In this document: piece by piece, positions 26,681 to 35,255 of the stretch
Layout of the letters: each line of letters begins with the position of its first letter
Numbering within the stretch: the stretch's first letter is position 1
Source of the DNA: Arcanobacterium ihumii
Lineage (GTDB): Bacteria; Actinomycetota; Actinomycetes; Actinomycetales; Actinomycetaceae
Assembly (NCBI RefSeq): GCF_900604515.1
Contig: NZ_UWOS01000001.1
Span: 868,001 to 932,000 of the forward strand
DNA length: 64,000 nucleotides
Reading direction: 5' to 3'
Made by a program: the position numbers and the translations under genes
Notes under the pieces: model-generated
Told to the model about the DNA's origin: nothing
Databases searched by the model: none
The model's input: the letters and a program-made list of their open reading frames with translations, nothing else

Positions 26681-27637
26681 CTATCTCCCTGCCCGCTGAG
26701 CTAATTCCTTAGCGGCCGCAAGATAGGCAACTGCACCGGTTGATCTTGGATCATAACTAATGACAGTTTGTTGAAAACTAGGAGCTTCCGAAATTCTAAT
26801 ATTCCTCGGGATTTCCACATTCAACGTTTCATTAGGAAAGTACTGCCGAACTTCGTTCGCCACATCCTGTGAAAGATTAGTTCGGCGATCAAACATTGTT
26901 AATAAAATCGTTGAAATAATCAGATCTGCATTTAAAGACTGTTGCACATTGTTAATAGTCTTCATTAATTGAGTGAGGCCTTCTAGCGCGTAGTACTCCG
27001 TCTGAATCGGAATCATAATCTCTTTCGCAGCCACGAGTGCATTCAATGTTAAGAGGCCAAGAGAAGGGGGACAGTCAATAACGATATAATCCACCGGAGA
27101 TGTTTCACGTGAAACATCAAGAAATTCTTGGACGGCGTCGTGCAATCTGTATTCACGTCCATCTGCCATTACAAGTTCGATCTCAGCGGAGGAAAGATCA
27201 ACGGTAGCCGGAGCGACGCGAAGGTTCTTTATGTCCGGACACTGCTGAAGAACAGAATCTAGCGCTCGTTGCTTAGTAATTACGTCGTAGATCGAAGGGG
27301 TACCTGTGTGGTGCTCAATTCCTAACGCCGTAGAGGCGTTTCCTTGCGGATCAAAATCAATCACGATTACGCTTAGGCCACCTTCTGCTAATGCGGCGGC
27401 CATATTCACAGCCGAGGTGGTTTTTCCTACCCCTCCTTTTTGATTCGCAACAGTAATTACCCTTGTATTACTTGGCTTTTTGAAAGCTGTTGCCTTGACT
27501 TCACGAAGAACCTCGCGATCATGAGCGAGCTCAGCTCCGAGCGGTGACTCTTCCGAAAATGCAGCTGTAAATGAAGGTGGTTCGGAGACAGCATGCTCCG
27601 TCGAATCTGAATTCAACATCTTTCTTGGGTCCGCCAA
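26681..27637 (-). CDS. parA: Chromosome-partitioning ATPase ParA
   Basis: Walker-type ATPase that works with ParB to move origins apart. Deviant Walker A motif KGGVGKTTSAVNMA (about residues 69-82), switch motif IDFDPQGNAST, and Walker B region VIDCPPSLGLL are present. 318 residues including an N-terminal extension of about 55. Start: TTG at 27635-27637 with GAGGAG five bases upstream; an in-frame ATG six codons later lacks this spacing. A parS site lies inside the gene (27101-27116) and another just upstream. Confidence 0.95.
   Translation of the reverse strand: MADPRKMLNSDSTEHAVSEPPSFTAAFSEESPLGAELAHDREVLREVKATAFKKPSNTRVITVANQKGGVGKTTSAVNMAAALAEGGLSVIVIDFDPQGNASTALGIEHHTGTPSIYDVITKQRALDSVLQQCPDIKNLRVAPATVDLSSAEIELVMADGREYRLHDAVQEFLDVSRETSPVDYIVIDCPPSLGLLTLNALVAAKEIMIPIQTEYYALEGLTQLMKTINNVQQSLNADLIISTILLTMFDRRTNLSQDVANEVRQYFPNETLNVEIPRNIRISEAPSFQQTVISYDPRSTGAVAYLAAAKELAQRAGR
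27101..27116. promoter_or_regulatory. parS: parS site 4, inside parA
   Basis: Perfect TGTTTCACGTGAAACA in the parA coding sequence, read as VSRET within [13 protein letters not shown]. Confidence 0.95.
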
Positions 27638-27786
27638 AATTGCTCCTCAACGTTGTGATGAAAACCAGTTTACCGTCATTTAAAGCGCTCTGGAATCGGG
27701 AGCGACAAACTGTGGAAATAATCTGATAACCAGATACTGTGGACTCTAGTTTTCGGTCTGTTAATTTGGTTAGCGCTTCAAAGCAA

Positions 27787-27816
27787 AGATCTATGTTTCA
27801 CGTGAAACATAGATCT
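27787..27816. promoter_or_regulatory. parS: parS site 5 within a 30-bp perfect palindrome, rsmG-parA gap
   Basis: The parS 16-mer (27794-27809) is extended by seven symmetric bases on each side (AGATCTA ... TAGATCT), making a perfect 30-bp palindrome. It is in the 198-bp gap between rsmG and parA, where ParB binding could also affect parAB transcription. Confidence 0.95.
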
Positions 27817-27835
27817 CGATCGCAACACTTTCTAA

Positions 27836-28522
27836 TTACCGATCGTGTTTACGTAGCTCCACAATCCGCGTCCCTTCAGAGCTTCCCCAAACGGGAACCT
27901 CATACACATCAGCCCACCGCACATTGTATTTTTTGAACTGGGGGATAGCGTCGTCGATTTCCTGCTCGGCACGGTCACCCTTCAGGGCAAGGAGTGATCC
28001 ACCCGGCTTTGTTAAAGGCAAAGTCCATGGGATTAGTTTCTTTAATGCAGCAACTGCGCGTGCAGTTACAAAGTCTGTGGCATGGTTTCCAACTAGATCT
28101 TCTGCACGCGAGCGAATAACCGTCACGTTCTCCAACGCCAATTCTTTGACAACGAAATTGAGCCACTCCACCCGGCGCTCCATCGTCTCTATAAGATAAA
28201 TCTGCAGGTCAGGGCGTATAATTGCAATTACTATCCCCGGAAAACCCGCTCCGGAACCGACGTCTGAAAGAGATGCCCCTTCTGGCACATAGTCACTAAT
28301 CGGCAAAGAATTCAAAATATGACGATCCCAGAGACGCTGCATTTCACGTGGACCAACCAAACCACGCAACTGCCCTTCACTCTCAAGTAATTCAGCAAAA
28401 CGAAGTAGCTTATTCCAGATCTGAGCACCAAATTCTGCTTCACCACTAGCGGGTGGAGCTTGTACTATTTCCACTGCCGAATCGATCACTCTACGATCAG
28501 CTCCATCATTCTTATTCGTCAT
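27836..28522 (-). CDS. rsmG: 16S rRNA (guanine(527)-N(7))-methyltransferase
   Basis: SAM-dependent methyltransferase that modifies G527 of 16S rRNA. Visible features: RDLLxxLxxxR-like interaction region MQRLWDRHILNSLPISDYV (about 62-80), the SAM-binding SDVGSGAGFPGIVIAI (about 85-101), SRAEDL (about 137-142), and TARAVAALKKLIPW. 228 residues, normal length. It lies between jag and parA in its usual place, but a T-tailed hairpin separates it from jag, so it probably has its own promoter. Confidence 0.95.
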   Translation of the reverse strand: MTNKNDGADRRVIDSAVEIVQAPPASGEAEFGAQIWNKLLRFAELLESEGQLRGLVGPREMQRLWDRHILNSLPISDYVPEGASLSDVGSGAGFPGIVIAIIRPDLQIYLIETMERRVEWLNFVVKELALENVTVIRSRAEDLVGNHATDFVTARAVAALKKLIPWTLPLTKPGGSLLALKGDRAEQEIDDAIPQFKKYNVRWADVYEVPVWGSSEGTRIVELRKHDR

Positions 28523-28552
28523 ATTCCAAGTTCACCATGAATTCTTAAAAAG

Positions 28553-28584
28553 GAAAACTCTCCGGCTCAAACCGGAGAGTTTTC
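28553..28584 (-). terminator. Rho-independent terminator after jag
   Basis: 13-bp perfect stem (28553-28565 with 28572-28584), six-base loop; on the minus strand the stem is followed by CTTTTT. It ends the rpmH-to-jag transcript upstream of rsmG. Confidence 0.85.
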
Positions 28585-28622
28585 TCAAAATTATCACGGG
28601 TTCAAATCACCCGAATCCAGCT

Positions 28623-29180
28623 TTAGTCCTCTGAGTCCTCTGCTTCGTCATCGAGATCCGAAGTCTCAATATCATCTTCATCCGGAATCGAAATTACAAC
28701 GTGACGTCCAGCTCCGAAACCTGAGGAATCCGAGAACAAGCCAGCGTCAGCAACGACGTCGTGCACAACTTTACGCTCAAACGGATTCATTGGTTTTAAT
28801 GCTACATCATCACCGGTTTCTAAAACCTTGGCAATTGCTTCACGAGCGATCTCCTGGATCTCCTTACGGTGACCCTCGCGGTACCCGAGCACGTCCAGCA
28901 TCAAACGGGATCGTTCCCCAGTCTGACTCTGCACAGCAAGGCGAGTAAGCTCCTGAAGAGCGTCTAGTGCTTCACCACGCTTACCAATGAGGCGCTTGAG
29001 ACGGCGATCTCCACCATCTTCGGCAACAATGCCCACTGCAGCACGATCAGCTTCTACGGATATCTCAATATCTCCATCAAGATCTGCGATATCTAGAAGT
29101 TCTTCAAGGTAATCGGCGGCAAAATCGCCTTCTTCGTCAAGATGCGCGCGGACGTCTTCAATATCAAGTTCGTCGTTCAT
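28623..29180 (-). CDS. jag: Jag/KhpB RNA-binding protein (KH and R3H domains)
   Basis: 185 residues. An acidic N-terminus, a KH domain with IGKRGEALDALQELTRLAV (about 77-96), and an R3H domain with MNPFERKVVHDVVAD (about 126-141); the C-terminus is acidic. Members bind RNA and influence cell elongation and envelope genes in Gram-positive bacteria. It always sits next to yidC, here 33 bases after it, and is the last gene of the rpmH transcript. Confidence 0.93.
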   Translation of the reverse strand: MNDELDIEDVRAHLDEEGDFAADYLEELLDIADLDGDIEISVEADRAAVGIVAEDGGDRRLKRLIGKRGEALDALQELTRLAVQSQTGERSRLMLDVLGYREGHRKEIQEIAREAIAKVLETGDDVALKPMNPFERKVVHDVVADAGLFSDSSGFGAGRHVVISIPDEDDIETSDLDDEAEDSED

Positions 29181-29213
29181 GGTTGTCCTTAAATCCTAGC
29201 TACTTAGGTTTAA

Positions 29214-30380
29214 TTAGAAGTTTCGATCTTTTTTGTTATTTTGCTGTTTGTTCTTGCGAGCGTTCTTCTTTTCCTGTGAACGCTTACGCTCAGCAAGACG
29301 ACGCTCGTAGCGCTTCTGTGCGCGCTCGGCGTCCGTAAGTCCATCAAGACCACGAACCTCGGTATCCTCAACTACTTCGTCTTCATCTTCAGGCATAGCT
29401 GGAATTGGTTCTACCTTGGAAGCAGCTTTCTTTGACCGTGCCTTTCCGAGTGGCTGAACACGTTGGCCAGACGGACCTGCAAGGAAATCATTTTCTTCTT
29501 CCTCAGCTGGAAGTCCCTTTGCCAAGCGCTTGCGGCGAAGCTTCTCTTGACGCTTACGATAAGCCTCTGATCCCGGAGTTGGATTATTATTGAGCATCCA
29601 AGTTTGCTGACCGATGTTCCAAATATTTCCAGTCAACCAGTAAACAAGCACGCCAATTTGGAAGGTGGTACCAGTGAAGATGTAGATAAGCGGCATACCG
29701 TAAAGCATGTACTTCTGCATCTTGTAGGCTGGGTTCGACGGATCCAAAGCACTATCTGGCATATTCTTCGTCATCAATTGCTTTTGCGTAAAGAATAGCG
29801 TGAGGATCATCAGAATGATCAAAACGACGGCAACGGTAATAACCGCAGTAGGTGAAGAGAAAGATTTAGCGGTTCCAATAGAACCAGTGAGTGGAGCTCC
29901 AAAAACAGTAGAATCAGCGATGTGCTGAGCAACCTTCTCATCGATAGGACCAATCGCCGGGCGCATATATGACCCTTGGGACAGTGGCAATACCGCATAG
30001 AGTAGGCGGAACAGAGAGAAGAAAATAGGCATCTGAATCAAAGCCGGCATACACGATGCAAACGGAGATGTACCGTGCTCGCGGTACAACGCCATCATTT
30101 CTTCTTGCTGACGTTGTTGGGAAATCTGATCCTTACGACCCTTATACTTCTTCTGAATCTTCTGAATCTCAGGATTGAGTTGTTGGCCGAGACGTGCTGC
30201 TTTTGTCTGCTTATTAAATAGCGGAATCATCAAAGCGCGCACAACGATCGTGAGGCCAACAATGGACAGAACCCAAGCGAGTCCCGCTCCATCGTTCATT
30301 CCTAGGGTAACGAGCAGTGAGTGAACGCCGGACATAATCCAGGCAATGATCCACATAATCGGATAAAGAATTGTATCCAC
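29214..30380 (-). CDS. yidC: Membrane protein insertase YidC
   Basis: Oxa1/YidC family insertase, 388 residues. A GTG start; helix 1 near residues 5-25, the hydrophilic-groove helix with the conserved arginine (VVRALMIPLFNKQ, about 47-59), the coiled cytoplasmic loop KIQKKYKGRKDQISQQRQQ, and further helices (MPIFFSLFRLLYAVLPL; ITVAVVLIILMILTLFF; YMLYGMPLIYIFTGTTF). The last 120 residues are highly charged and low in complexity, ending KKDRNF, as common in actinobacteria. It follows yidD and precedes jag. Confidence 0.95.
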   Translation of the reverse strand: MDTILYPIMWIIAWIMSGVHSLLVTLGMNDGAGLAWVLSIVGLTIVVRALMIPLFNKQTKAARLGQQLNPEIQKIQKKYKGRKDQISQQRQQEEMMALYREHGTSPFASCMPALIQMPIFFSLFRLLYAVLPLSQGSYMRPAIGPIDEKVAQHIADSTVFGAPLTGSIGTAKSFSSPTAVITVAVVLIILMILTLFFTQKQLMTKNMPDSALDPSNPAYKMQKYMLYGMPLIYIFTGTTFQIGVLVYWLTGNIWNIGQQTWMLNNNPTPGSEAYRKRQEKLRRKRLAKGLPAEEEENDFLAGPSGQRVQPLGKARSKKAASKVEPIPAMPEDEDEVVEDTEVRGLDGLTDAERAQKRYERRLAERKRSQEKKNARKNKQQNNKKDRNF

Positions 30381-30447
30381 TGTTCTACTTTCGGTTTAGT
30401 AATTAGTCTGTAAATCCCATTCGAACGATTTGTCCGTTACGTCGCCA

Positions 30448-30921
30448 TTAATCCTGTTGATTTGACGCAGCATCGAGATCTAAAGATTGTTGCTTTCGAT
30501 ATTCCATTAGTTCTGTTAATCCCATCGGCTTCTTGGGCCATTGACCGCGTTCAGGAACCCAGTCAACACCACCCTTGCTCCAAGGATTACAGCGGAGAAT
30601 TCTCCAACTGCTCAAAAGTGTACCCTTGATTGGCCCGTGTTTCTGAATTGCCTCTACAGCATACTGAGAACAAGTTGGTTGATATTTACATCTGCGCGGA
30701 GTTCCAGCCGAGATCGTTCGTTGATACCACTGAATCAATGCAATAAAAACGTGGGATACAGGATTCTTTTTTAGTGAGTCGGAATCGGAAAGTCTAGAGT
30801 TACTGTCGAGTTTCTGAGCCGAGTCAATGTTAGTGCCAGTCTCGGAAACACTATTTCCTGAACGACCTTGATCCTTAGGAGAGTTCTGCTTAGAAGCGTA
30901 TTCCTTAGAAGCTTTATTCAT
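30448..30921 (-). CDS. yidD: Membrane protein insertion efficiency factor YidD
   Basis: The YidD core is at residues about 58-130: LIQWYQRTISAGTPRRCKYQ, then PTCSQYAVEAIQKHG and RCNPWSKGGVDWVP, with the three conserved Cys. A Ser/Asn/Lys-rich N-terminal extension of about 55 residues makes it 157 residues where 70-120 is usual. The start overlaps the rnpA end by eight bases, as usual in this operon. Confidence 0.93.
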   Translation of the reverse strand: MNKASKEYASKQNSPKDQGRSGNSVSETGTNIDSAQKLDSNSRLSDSDSLKKNPVSHVFIALIQWYQRTISAGTPRRCKYQPTCSQYAVEAIQKHGPIKGTLLSSWRILRCNPWSKGGVDWVPERGQWPKKPMGLTELMEYRKQQSLDLDAASNQQD

Positions 30922-31312
30922 TTTTGCTCCTTGAAAAATCGCTCCTAAGGAGACTGAGGCGGCGAAACTCTTTTAACAAAGCTTGTTCAAGAACGTCGGA
31001 AGTGGCGTCCGCCGCCGCTGGCAAAGCCCGAATAACCATTGCGGTGCAGGTAAGATCATCGAGGTAATGGCGAATAATATGCCGGATTTTACGAGAAACT
31101 CTATGCCGAACCACCGAGTTACCCACAGATTTCCCGACAACGAGACCTACCTTTTTATCCACAACGAAGCCGACCTCGCTGAGGCCGGCTTCGTTTATTT
31201 GTCCATCGCTTATCGTGTGAACAACAAGATACTGATTTCCGCTACGCTTACCTTGGCGAAAAACTTGAGAAAATTCGCCAGATTTTCGCATCCGGTTTGC
31301 TGCAGGCAGCAT
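30914..31312 (-). CDS. rnpA: Ribonuclease P protein component
   Basis: 132-residue basic protein that helps the RNase P RNA cut pre-tRNA leaders. The N-terminus MLPAANRMRKSGEFSQVFRQ and the RNR-type motif region VGNSVVRHRVSRKIRHIIR (about 74-92; the usual RNR reads RHR) identify it. Six bases separate it from rpmH. Confidence 0.94.
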   Translation of the reverse strand: MLPAANRMRKSGEFSQVFRQGKRSGNQYLVVHTISDGQINEAGLSEVGFVVDKKVGLVVGKSVGNSVVRHRVSRKIRHIIRHYLDDLTCTAMVIRALPAAADATSDVLEQALLKEFRRLSLLRSDFSRSKNE

Positions 31313-31318
31313 ATTAAA

Positions 31319-31459
31319 TCAGGCAGATAGCTTTGCGCGACCCTTACGACGGCGTGCTGCAAGAACTGCACGACCTGCGCGGGTACTCATGCGCTTACGG
31401 AAGCCGTGAACCTTCGCACGACGACGGTTGTTCGGCTGGAACGTACGCTTGGTAGACAT
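31319..31459 (-). CDS. rpmH: 50S ribosomal protein L34
   Basis: 46 residues, read directly from the sequence: [20 protein letters not shown], then [20 protein letters not shown] and RAKLSA. This is the strongly conserved L34 sequence. GGGAG lies upstream of the ATG. First gene of the leftward operon starting at the origin region. Confidence 0.98.
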   Translation of the reverse strand: MSTKRTFQPNNRRRAKVHGFRKRMSTRAGRAVLAARRRKGRAKLSA

Positions 31460-31849
31460 GGGTTAACTCCCACTTATTTTGAACTTATTTCACAAAATCG
31501 CGTTCTACAACAATTTTGTGTGTGTACCTTCTTTGCACACATGACTTAACGACTCTACGTGACTTTTCCCTGTCAGGTCAATAAATAAGAGGTGCGTCGT
31601 GACTGACATCTCAAGGCTAAAATATGAACGATTCCATTTAATTTCACTTTCCACACATGTGAATATTTTTAAGGAAAAGACTTTATCGCGATTTCTCGCC
31701 AAGAACCGAGGTAAATTACAAAGATGTAATATCCACAGGTGTGAATATCGTTGTGGAAAACTATTGTGCGTTTCCACAGTTTCTGTTTTAAGATTATTAA
31801 GTTCTCTGCTATAGGAACGCATTGACCCTGTTATTTTTATGAGGAAATT
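31460..31849. other. 390-bp divergent rpmH-dnaA region with DnaA-box-like sites
   Basis: No gene. It holds promoters for rpmH (leftward) and dnaA (rightward) and scattered DnaA-box-like 9-mers: ATATCCACA at 31729-31737 and TGTGGAAAA at 31752-31760, each one mismatch from the consensus, plus weaker ones at 31647-31655 and 31770-31778. They could bind DnaA for autoregulation of dnaA or form the left half of a two-part origin. A possible extended -10 element (TGC TATAGG, 31807-31815) precedes dnaA. Confidence 0.7.
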
Positions 31850-33658
31850 ATGACTGAAAGCTTTGCTGCTCGCGATGCTTGGACGGCTGCGACTGAATTA
31901 TTGAGATCCGCAGGGAAACTCTCTGATTCTCAAACGGCATTTGTTCGGATGGCGCGCCCACTAGCTGCGGTAGACGAAGTTTTTATGATTGGTGTTGGTT
32001 CTGATTTCGTTAAAGAGTGGATTATCCAGCATGTTTCCGCTTCGATGACCGAACAACTAAGCGCAATTCTGGGTCGCGAAGTAAAACTAATGATCTCGGT
32101 TGATCCTTCATTAAGTGAACAACAGGCACCTACAAATACCACCTCTCACCAAAATACGTGGACCCCAAATCACGTTGAAGAACGAAACATACGTTCGATA
32201 CCGGCGTCGGAAGAAAAAACTGAATCCAACGTCCGCTACGCCTTACCTCAAGATCCAGGATTTCCTCACCAAGAAGTACATCAACCCCTTGTAAATTCTG
32301 GTCAAAATTCGAGCCAAGTTGAGAATCACTTCTCTGACATTACTTTTCAAGATTCGAGGTATTTCGACCGTCGCCCTACTGAAAAGGAACAATTTGTTCA
32401 AAGTGACTATTCCCAAGCTCAAGAATATCCATCGCGCGACTACCATATGAATGATTTCGATCAACCTGAATATTCACCCAATGAAGATTTTAGTGCAGGT
32501 CAAAACTCTCACGGTACGTCATATGTAGATCACCGGCCAGAATATCAATCTCATCTTGCTAAGAACCTTCCCCATATTCCTGATTCAAGTTCCCTCCAAA
32601 CTCAGGCACGATTAAACCCTCGCTACACATTTGAAACATTCGTGACGGGTGAGTCGAACCGTTTTGCTCATGCAACCGCGCTCGCCGTTTCAGAAGCCCC
32701 TGGCTCCACCTACAACCCACTTTTCCTTTACTCAGATTCTGGAATGGGAAAAACCCATCTTTTACATGCAATCGGTAACTACACCGTTAAGCTCTATCCA
32801 GAAAAGAAAGTTCTTTATATTTCTTCTGAAGAATTTACAAATGCCTTCATTAATGCGTTGCGTGACCAAAAGATTCATGCGTTTAAGGATCAATTCCGTA
32901 ACGTTGATGTTTTGTTGATCGACGATATCCAGTTTATTTCTAACCGCGATTCGACTCTCGAAGAGTTCTTCCATACCTTCAATGCGCTATCTAATGCCAA
33001 TAAACAGATTGTTATTACTTCTGATGTGGCACCGAAACTCCTCAAGGGCTTTGAAGATCGGATGATCTCCCGCTTTGCTTCGGGAATTACTGCGAGTATT
33101 GATCTCCCTAACCTCGAAACTCGAATCGCTATCTTGGAAAAGAAGGCATTTTCCGAGCAACTTCACGTTCCACGCCCCGTTCTTGAATTCATTGCATCAA
33201 AGATGACGACGAACGTACGCGAAATGGAAGGTGCACTGCGCCGGATCAATGCCTATGCGGATTTAGCTCGGCAACCAATCACCCTTGAGATGGCAGAGCT
33301 TGTTCTCAAAGATATGATTTCCGATCCTGAATCGGTACAGATCACAGCCGGTTTAGTGATGGCACAAACCGCTGCTTATTTCGATATCACGCTGGAAGAG
33401 CTCAAATCACAAACCCGTACACGCTCACTGACTACTCCACGGCACATCGCTATGTATTTATGCCGGGAAATGACTGATCTATCCCTACCAAAGATCGCAG
33501 AGAGCTTTGACAGGCGCGATCACACAACTGTTATCAACGCTTTGCGCAAGATCGAAAAAATGATGGCGGAAAAGCAACATATTTTCAATCAAGTATCGGA
33601 ACTCACTACCAGGGTCAAACAATCAGCGAAAGAACAAGCACAGCAACGAAAAGAGTAG
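31850..33658 (+). CDS. dnaA: Chromosomal replication initiator protein DnaA
   Basis: 602 residues. Domain I (1-85) recruits partners; a long, poorly ordered linker (about 90-255, rich in Gln, Asn, His, Tyr and Asp) is typical of actinobacteria; the AAA+ domain has Walker A SGMGKTHLLHA (about 297-307) and Walker B VLLIDDIQF; the C-terminal DNA-binding domain has the DnaA signature FDRRDHTTVINA (about 556-567). The stop codon is directly followed by a perfect DnaA box. GAGGAAATT precedes the ATG. Confidence 0.98.
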   Translation: MTESFAARDAWTAATELLRSAGKLSDSQTAFVRMARPLAAVDEVFMIGVGSDFVKEWIIQHVSASMTEQLSAILGREVKLMISVDPSLSEQQAPTNTTSHQNTWTPNHVEERNIRSIPASEEKTESNVRYALPQDPGFPHQEVHQPLVNSGQNSSQVENHFSDITFQDSRYFDRRPTEKEQFVQSDYSQAQEYPSRDYHMNDFDQPEYSPNEDFSAGQNSHGTSYVDHRPEYQSHLAKNLPHIPDSSSLQTQARLNPRYTFETFVTGESNRFAHATALAVSEAPGSTYNPLFLYSDSGMGKTHLLHAIGNYTVKLYPEKKVLYISSEEFTNAFINALRDQKIHAFKDQFRNVDVLLIDDIQFISNRDSTLEEFFHTFNALSNANKQIVITSDVAPKLLKGFEDRMISRFASGITASIDLPNLETRIAILEKKAFSEQLHVPRPVLEFIASKMTTNVREMEGALRRINAYADLARQPITLEMAELVLKDMISDPESVQITAGLVMAQTAAYFDITLEELKSQTRTRSLTTPRHIAMYLCREMTDLSLPKIAESFDRRDHTTVINALRKIEKMMAEKQHIFNQVSELTTRVKQSAKEQAQQRKE

Positions 33659-34052
33659 TTATCCACAGCAGGTGCGAAGAACCCTCAATTAAACTAAACA
33701 ATTCTGTGGATAACAGAAAAATATTTGCGACTAATTCTTAGACGTAAATGGTCCATCCACAAAATTACAAAATCATTCACATTATTGTCAGCAGAACAAT
33801 TCACTGAGGAAAGGGCAGACTTCCAACGAAAAAGCTGAATATCCACAAAATCCACAAGACCTACTACATCTACTACCTAATAAGTAAATGACAACAATCG
33901 GATAGTCGCCGACTGCCGAGCAACAAAACTTTTATCATTTAGAAAATCAAGTATGTAGCGCTGTTCTTGTCAAGAAATTGTGGAAGTGACTATGGAAGAA
34001 AGTCCAATCTCAAGTAAAGTTACTCAGTAGTACTGAAGAAAGTAGGTAAGCA
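33659..34052. other. oriC: oriC: dnaA-dnaN intergenic region
   Basis: 394 bases without a gene. Perfect DnaA boxes TTATCCACA at 33659-33667 (plus) and TGTGGATAA at 33705-33713 (minus); weaker ones at 33753-33761, 33839-33847, 33849-33857 and 33979-33987. An unwinding element lies at about 33839-33888 (separate entry). The right end holds the dnaN promoter and ribosome binding site. dnaA-dnaN gaps are the usual origin in actinobacteria, and genes on both sides mostly run outward from here. Confidence 0.88.
33839..33888 (+). promoter_or_regulatory. Basal unwinding element: two DnaA boxes plus DnaA-trio repeats
   Basis: ATATCCACA (33839-33847) and AAATCCACA (33849-33857) are followed after AGAC by CTACTACATCTACTACC (33861-33877) and A+T-rich bases. 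Read on the other strand 3' to 5', this gives GAT-GAT-GTA-GAT-GAT, the DnaA-trio pattern described for Bacillus subtilis, where two tandem boxes, a short G+C linker and CTA-type repeats form the site of strand opening. The order and orientation here are the same. Confidence 0.75.
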
Positions 34053-35186
34053 GTGAAATTTCAGGTCGAACGCGAGACGTTCACGGAAGCTGTAACTTGG
34101 GTAGCCCGTACCATCCCTAATCGACCAGCTATTCCGGTTTTGGCTGGTCTGAAAATTGTTGCCTCCGACGAAGGTAAGATTTCCCTAGGCTCACGAGATT
34201 CAGATATTACCTCTCACATCGATATCGAAGGTGATGTCCATGCCTCAGGTGAAATTCTTGTCAACGGTAAATTGCTTGCCGACATTTGCCGCTCTCTTCC
34301 TACTAAACCAATCGTTTTTACCTTAGAAGGAACCAAACTCGAAATTGAGTGTGGGTCTGCCCGCTTCTCTATGAAAACGATGGCAATGGATGACTATTCT
34401 GAACTTCCACAGATGCCGCCCGTCGTCGGAATTGTTGATGGAAACGAATGGCAAGAAGCTGTTTCTCAGGTAACGGTTGCTGCTTCAAATGATGATACTC
34501 TTCCAATGCTTGTTTCCGTTTGCCTCGAAATTGAAGGTGATTCAATTTCACTCATGGCAACTGATAGATATCGTTTGGCAGTCAGAGATTTGACTTGGCA
34601 GCCTGAAGATCCAGATATGAATAAGCGAATTTTGGTTCGTGGATCACGTTTGCTTGATATCGCTAAGTCTTTGGGAACGGCTGGATCAGTTGAGATTTCG
34701 CTTGACGATTCCGGATCTTCTTCGCTTATTGGCTTCTCTGCTGGGGGTCGCCAAAATACTGTTCAACTCATTGAAGGTGAATACCCACAGGTCAGGTCTC
34801 TATTCCCAGCAGAAGTTTTAGGTTACGCTACCATTGATCGTTCGAATATGCTCGATGCTATTAAGCGCTCGCGCTTGGTTGTTGAAAAGAATTCAGCGGT
34901 CCGTCTGTCCTTTACCGAAGGAGAATTGGTTGTTGAAGCTGGTCACGGAGATGCAGCTCAAGCATCCGAAGCCTTAGAGGCAGACCTTCATGGAGACGAT
35001 ATTGCGCTTGCATTCAACCCGATCTTCCTCCAAGAAGGAATCAGCGTGATGAACGAACCAAATATTCGCCTTTCCTACACTCACCCAACAAAGCCAGCTG
35101 TTATTACGCCTGAAAATGACAAGGGCGAAGCCGACGAAAGTTTCCGGATGTTGCTGATGCCGATTCGCACGTTCGGAGCTAACTAG
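34053..35186 (+). CDS. dnaN: DNA polymerase III subunit beta (sliding clamp)
   Basis: 377 residues, GTG start after GTAGG. Three-domain clamp; recognisable stretches include VLAGLKI near residue 31, FSMKTMAMDDYSELP (about 104-118), LMATDRYRLAVRDL (about 169-182), and the C-terminal end with RMLLMPIRTFG. Encircles DNA and holds the replicative polymerase. Third in the conserved order after oriC. Confidence 0.98.
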   Translation: MKFQVERETFTEAVTWVARTIPNRPAIPVLAGLKIVASDEGKISLGSRDSDITSHIDIEGDVHASGEILVNGKLLADICRSLPTKPIVFTLEGTKLEIECGSARFSMKTMAMDDYSELPQMPPVVGIVDGNEWQEAVSQVTVAASNDDTLPMLVSVCLEIEGDSISLMATDRYRLAVRDLTWQPEDPDMNKRILVRGSRLLDIAKSLGTAGSVEISLDDSGSSSLIGFSAGGRQNTVQLIEGEYPQVRSLFPAEVLGYATIDRSNMLDAIKRSRLVVEKNSAVRLSFTEGELVVEAGHGDAAQASEALEADLHGDDIALAFNPIFLQEGISVMNEPNIRLSYTHPTKPAVITPENDKGEADESFRMLLMPIRTFGAN

Positions 35187-35255
35187 GTCATTTACCTGCA
35201 CTTTGGTTATCTTTCAACGTGAAGTTTAATCAAATGAGATTGTGATCTAATCAGC

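Noticed and set aside
28341..28351. Possible sixth parS (ATTTCACGTGGA) inside rsmG
   Set aside because: Only one half-site matches; the right half is broken.
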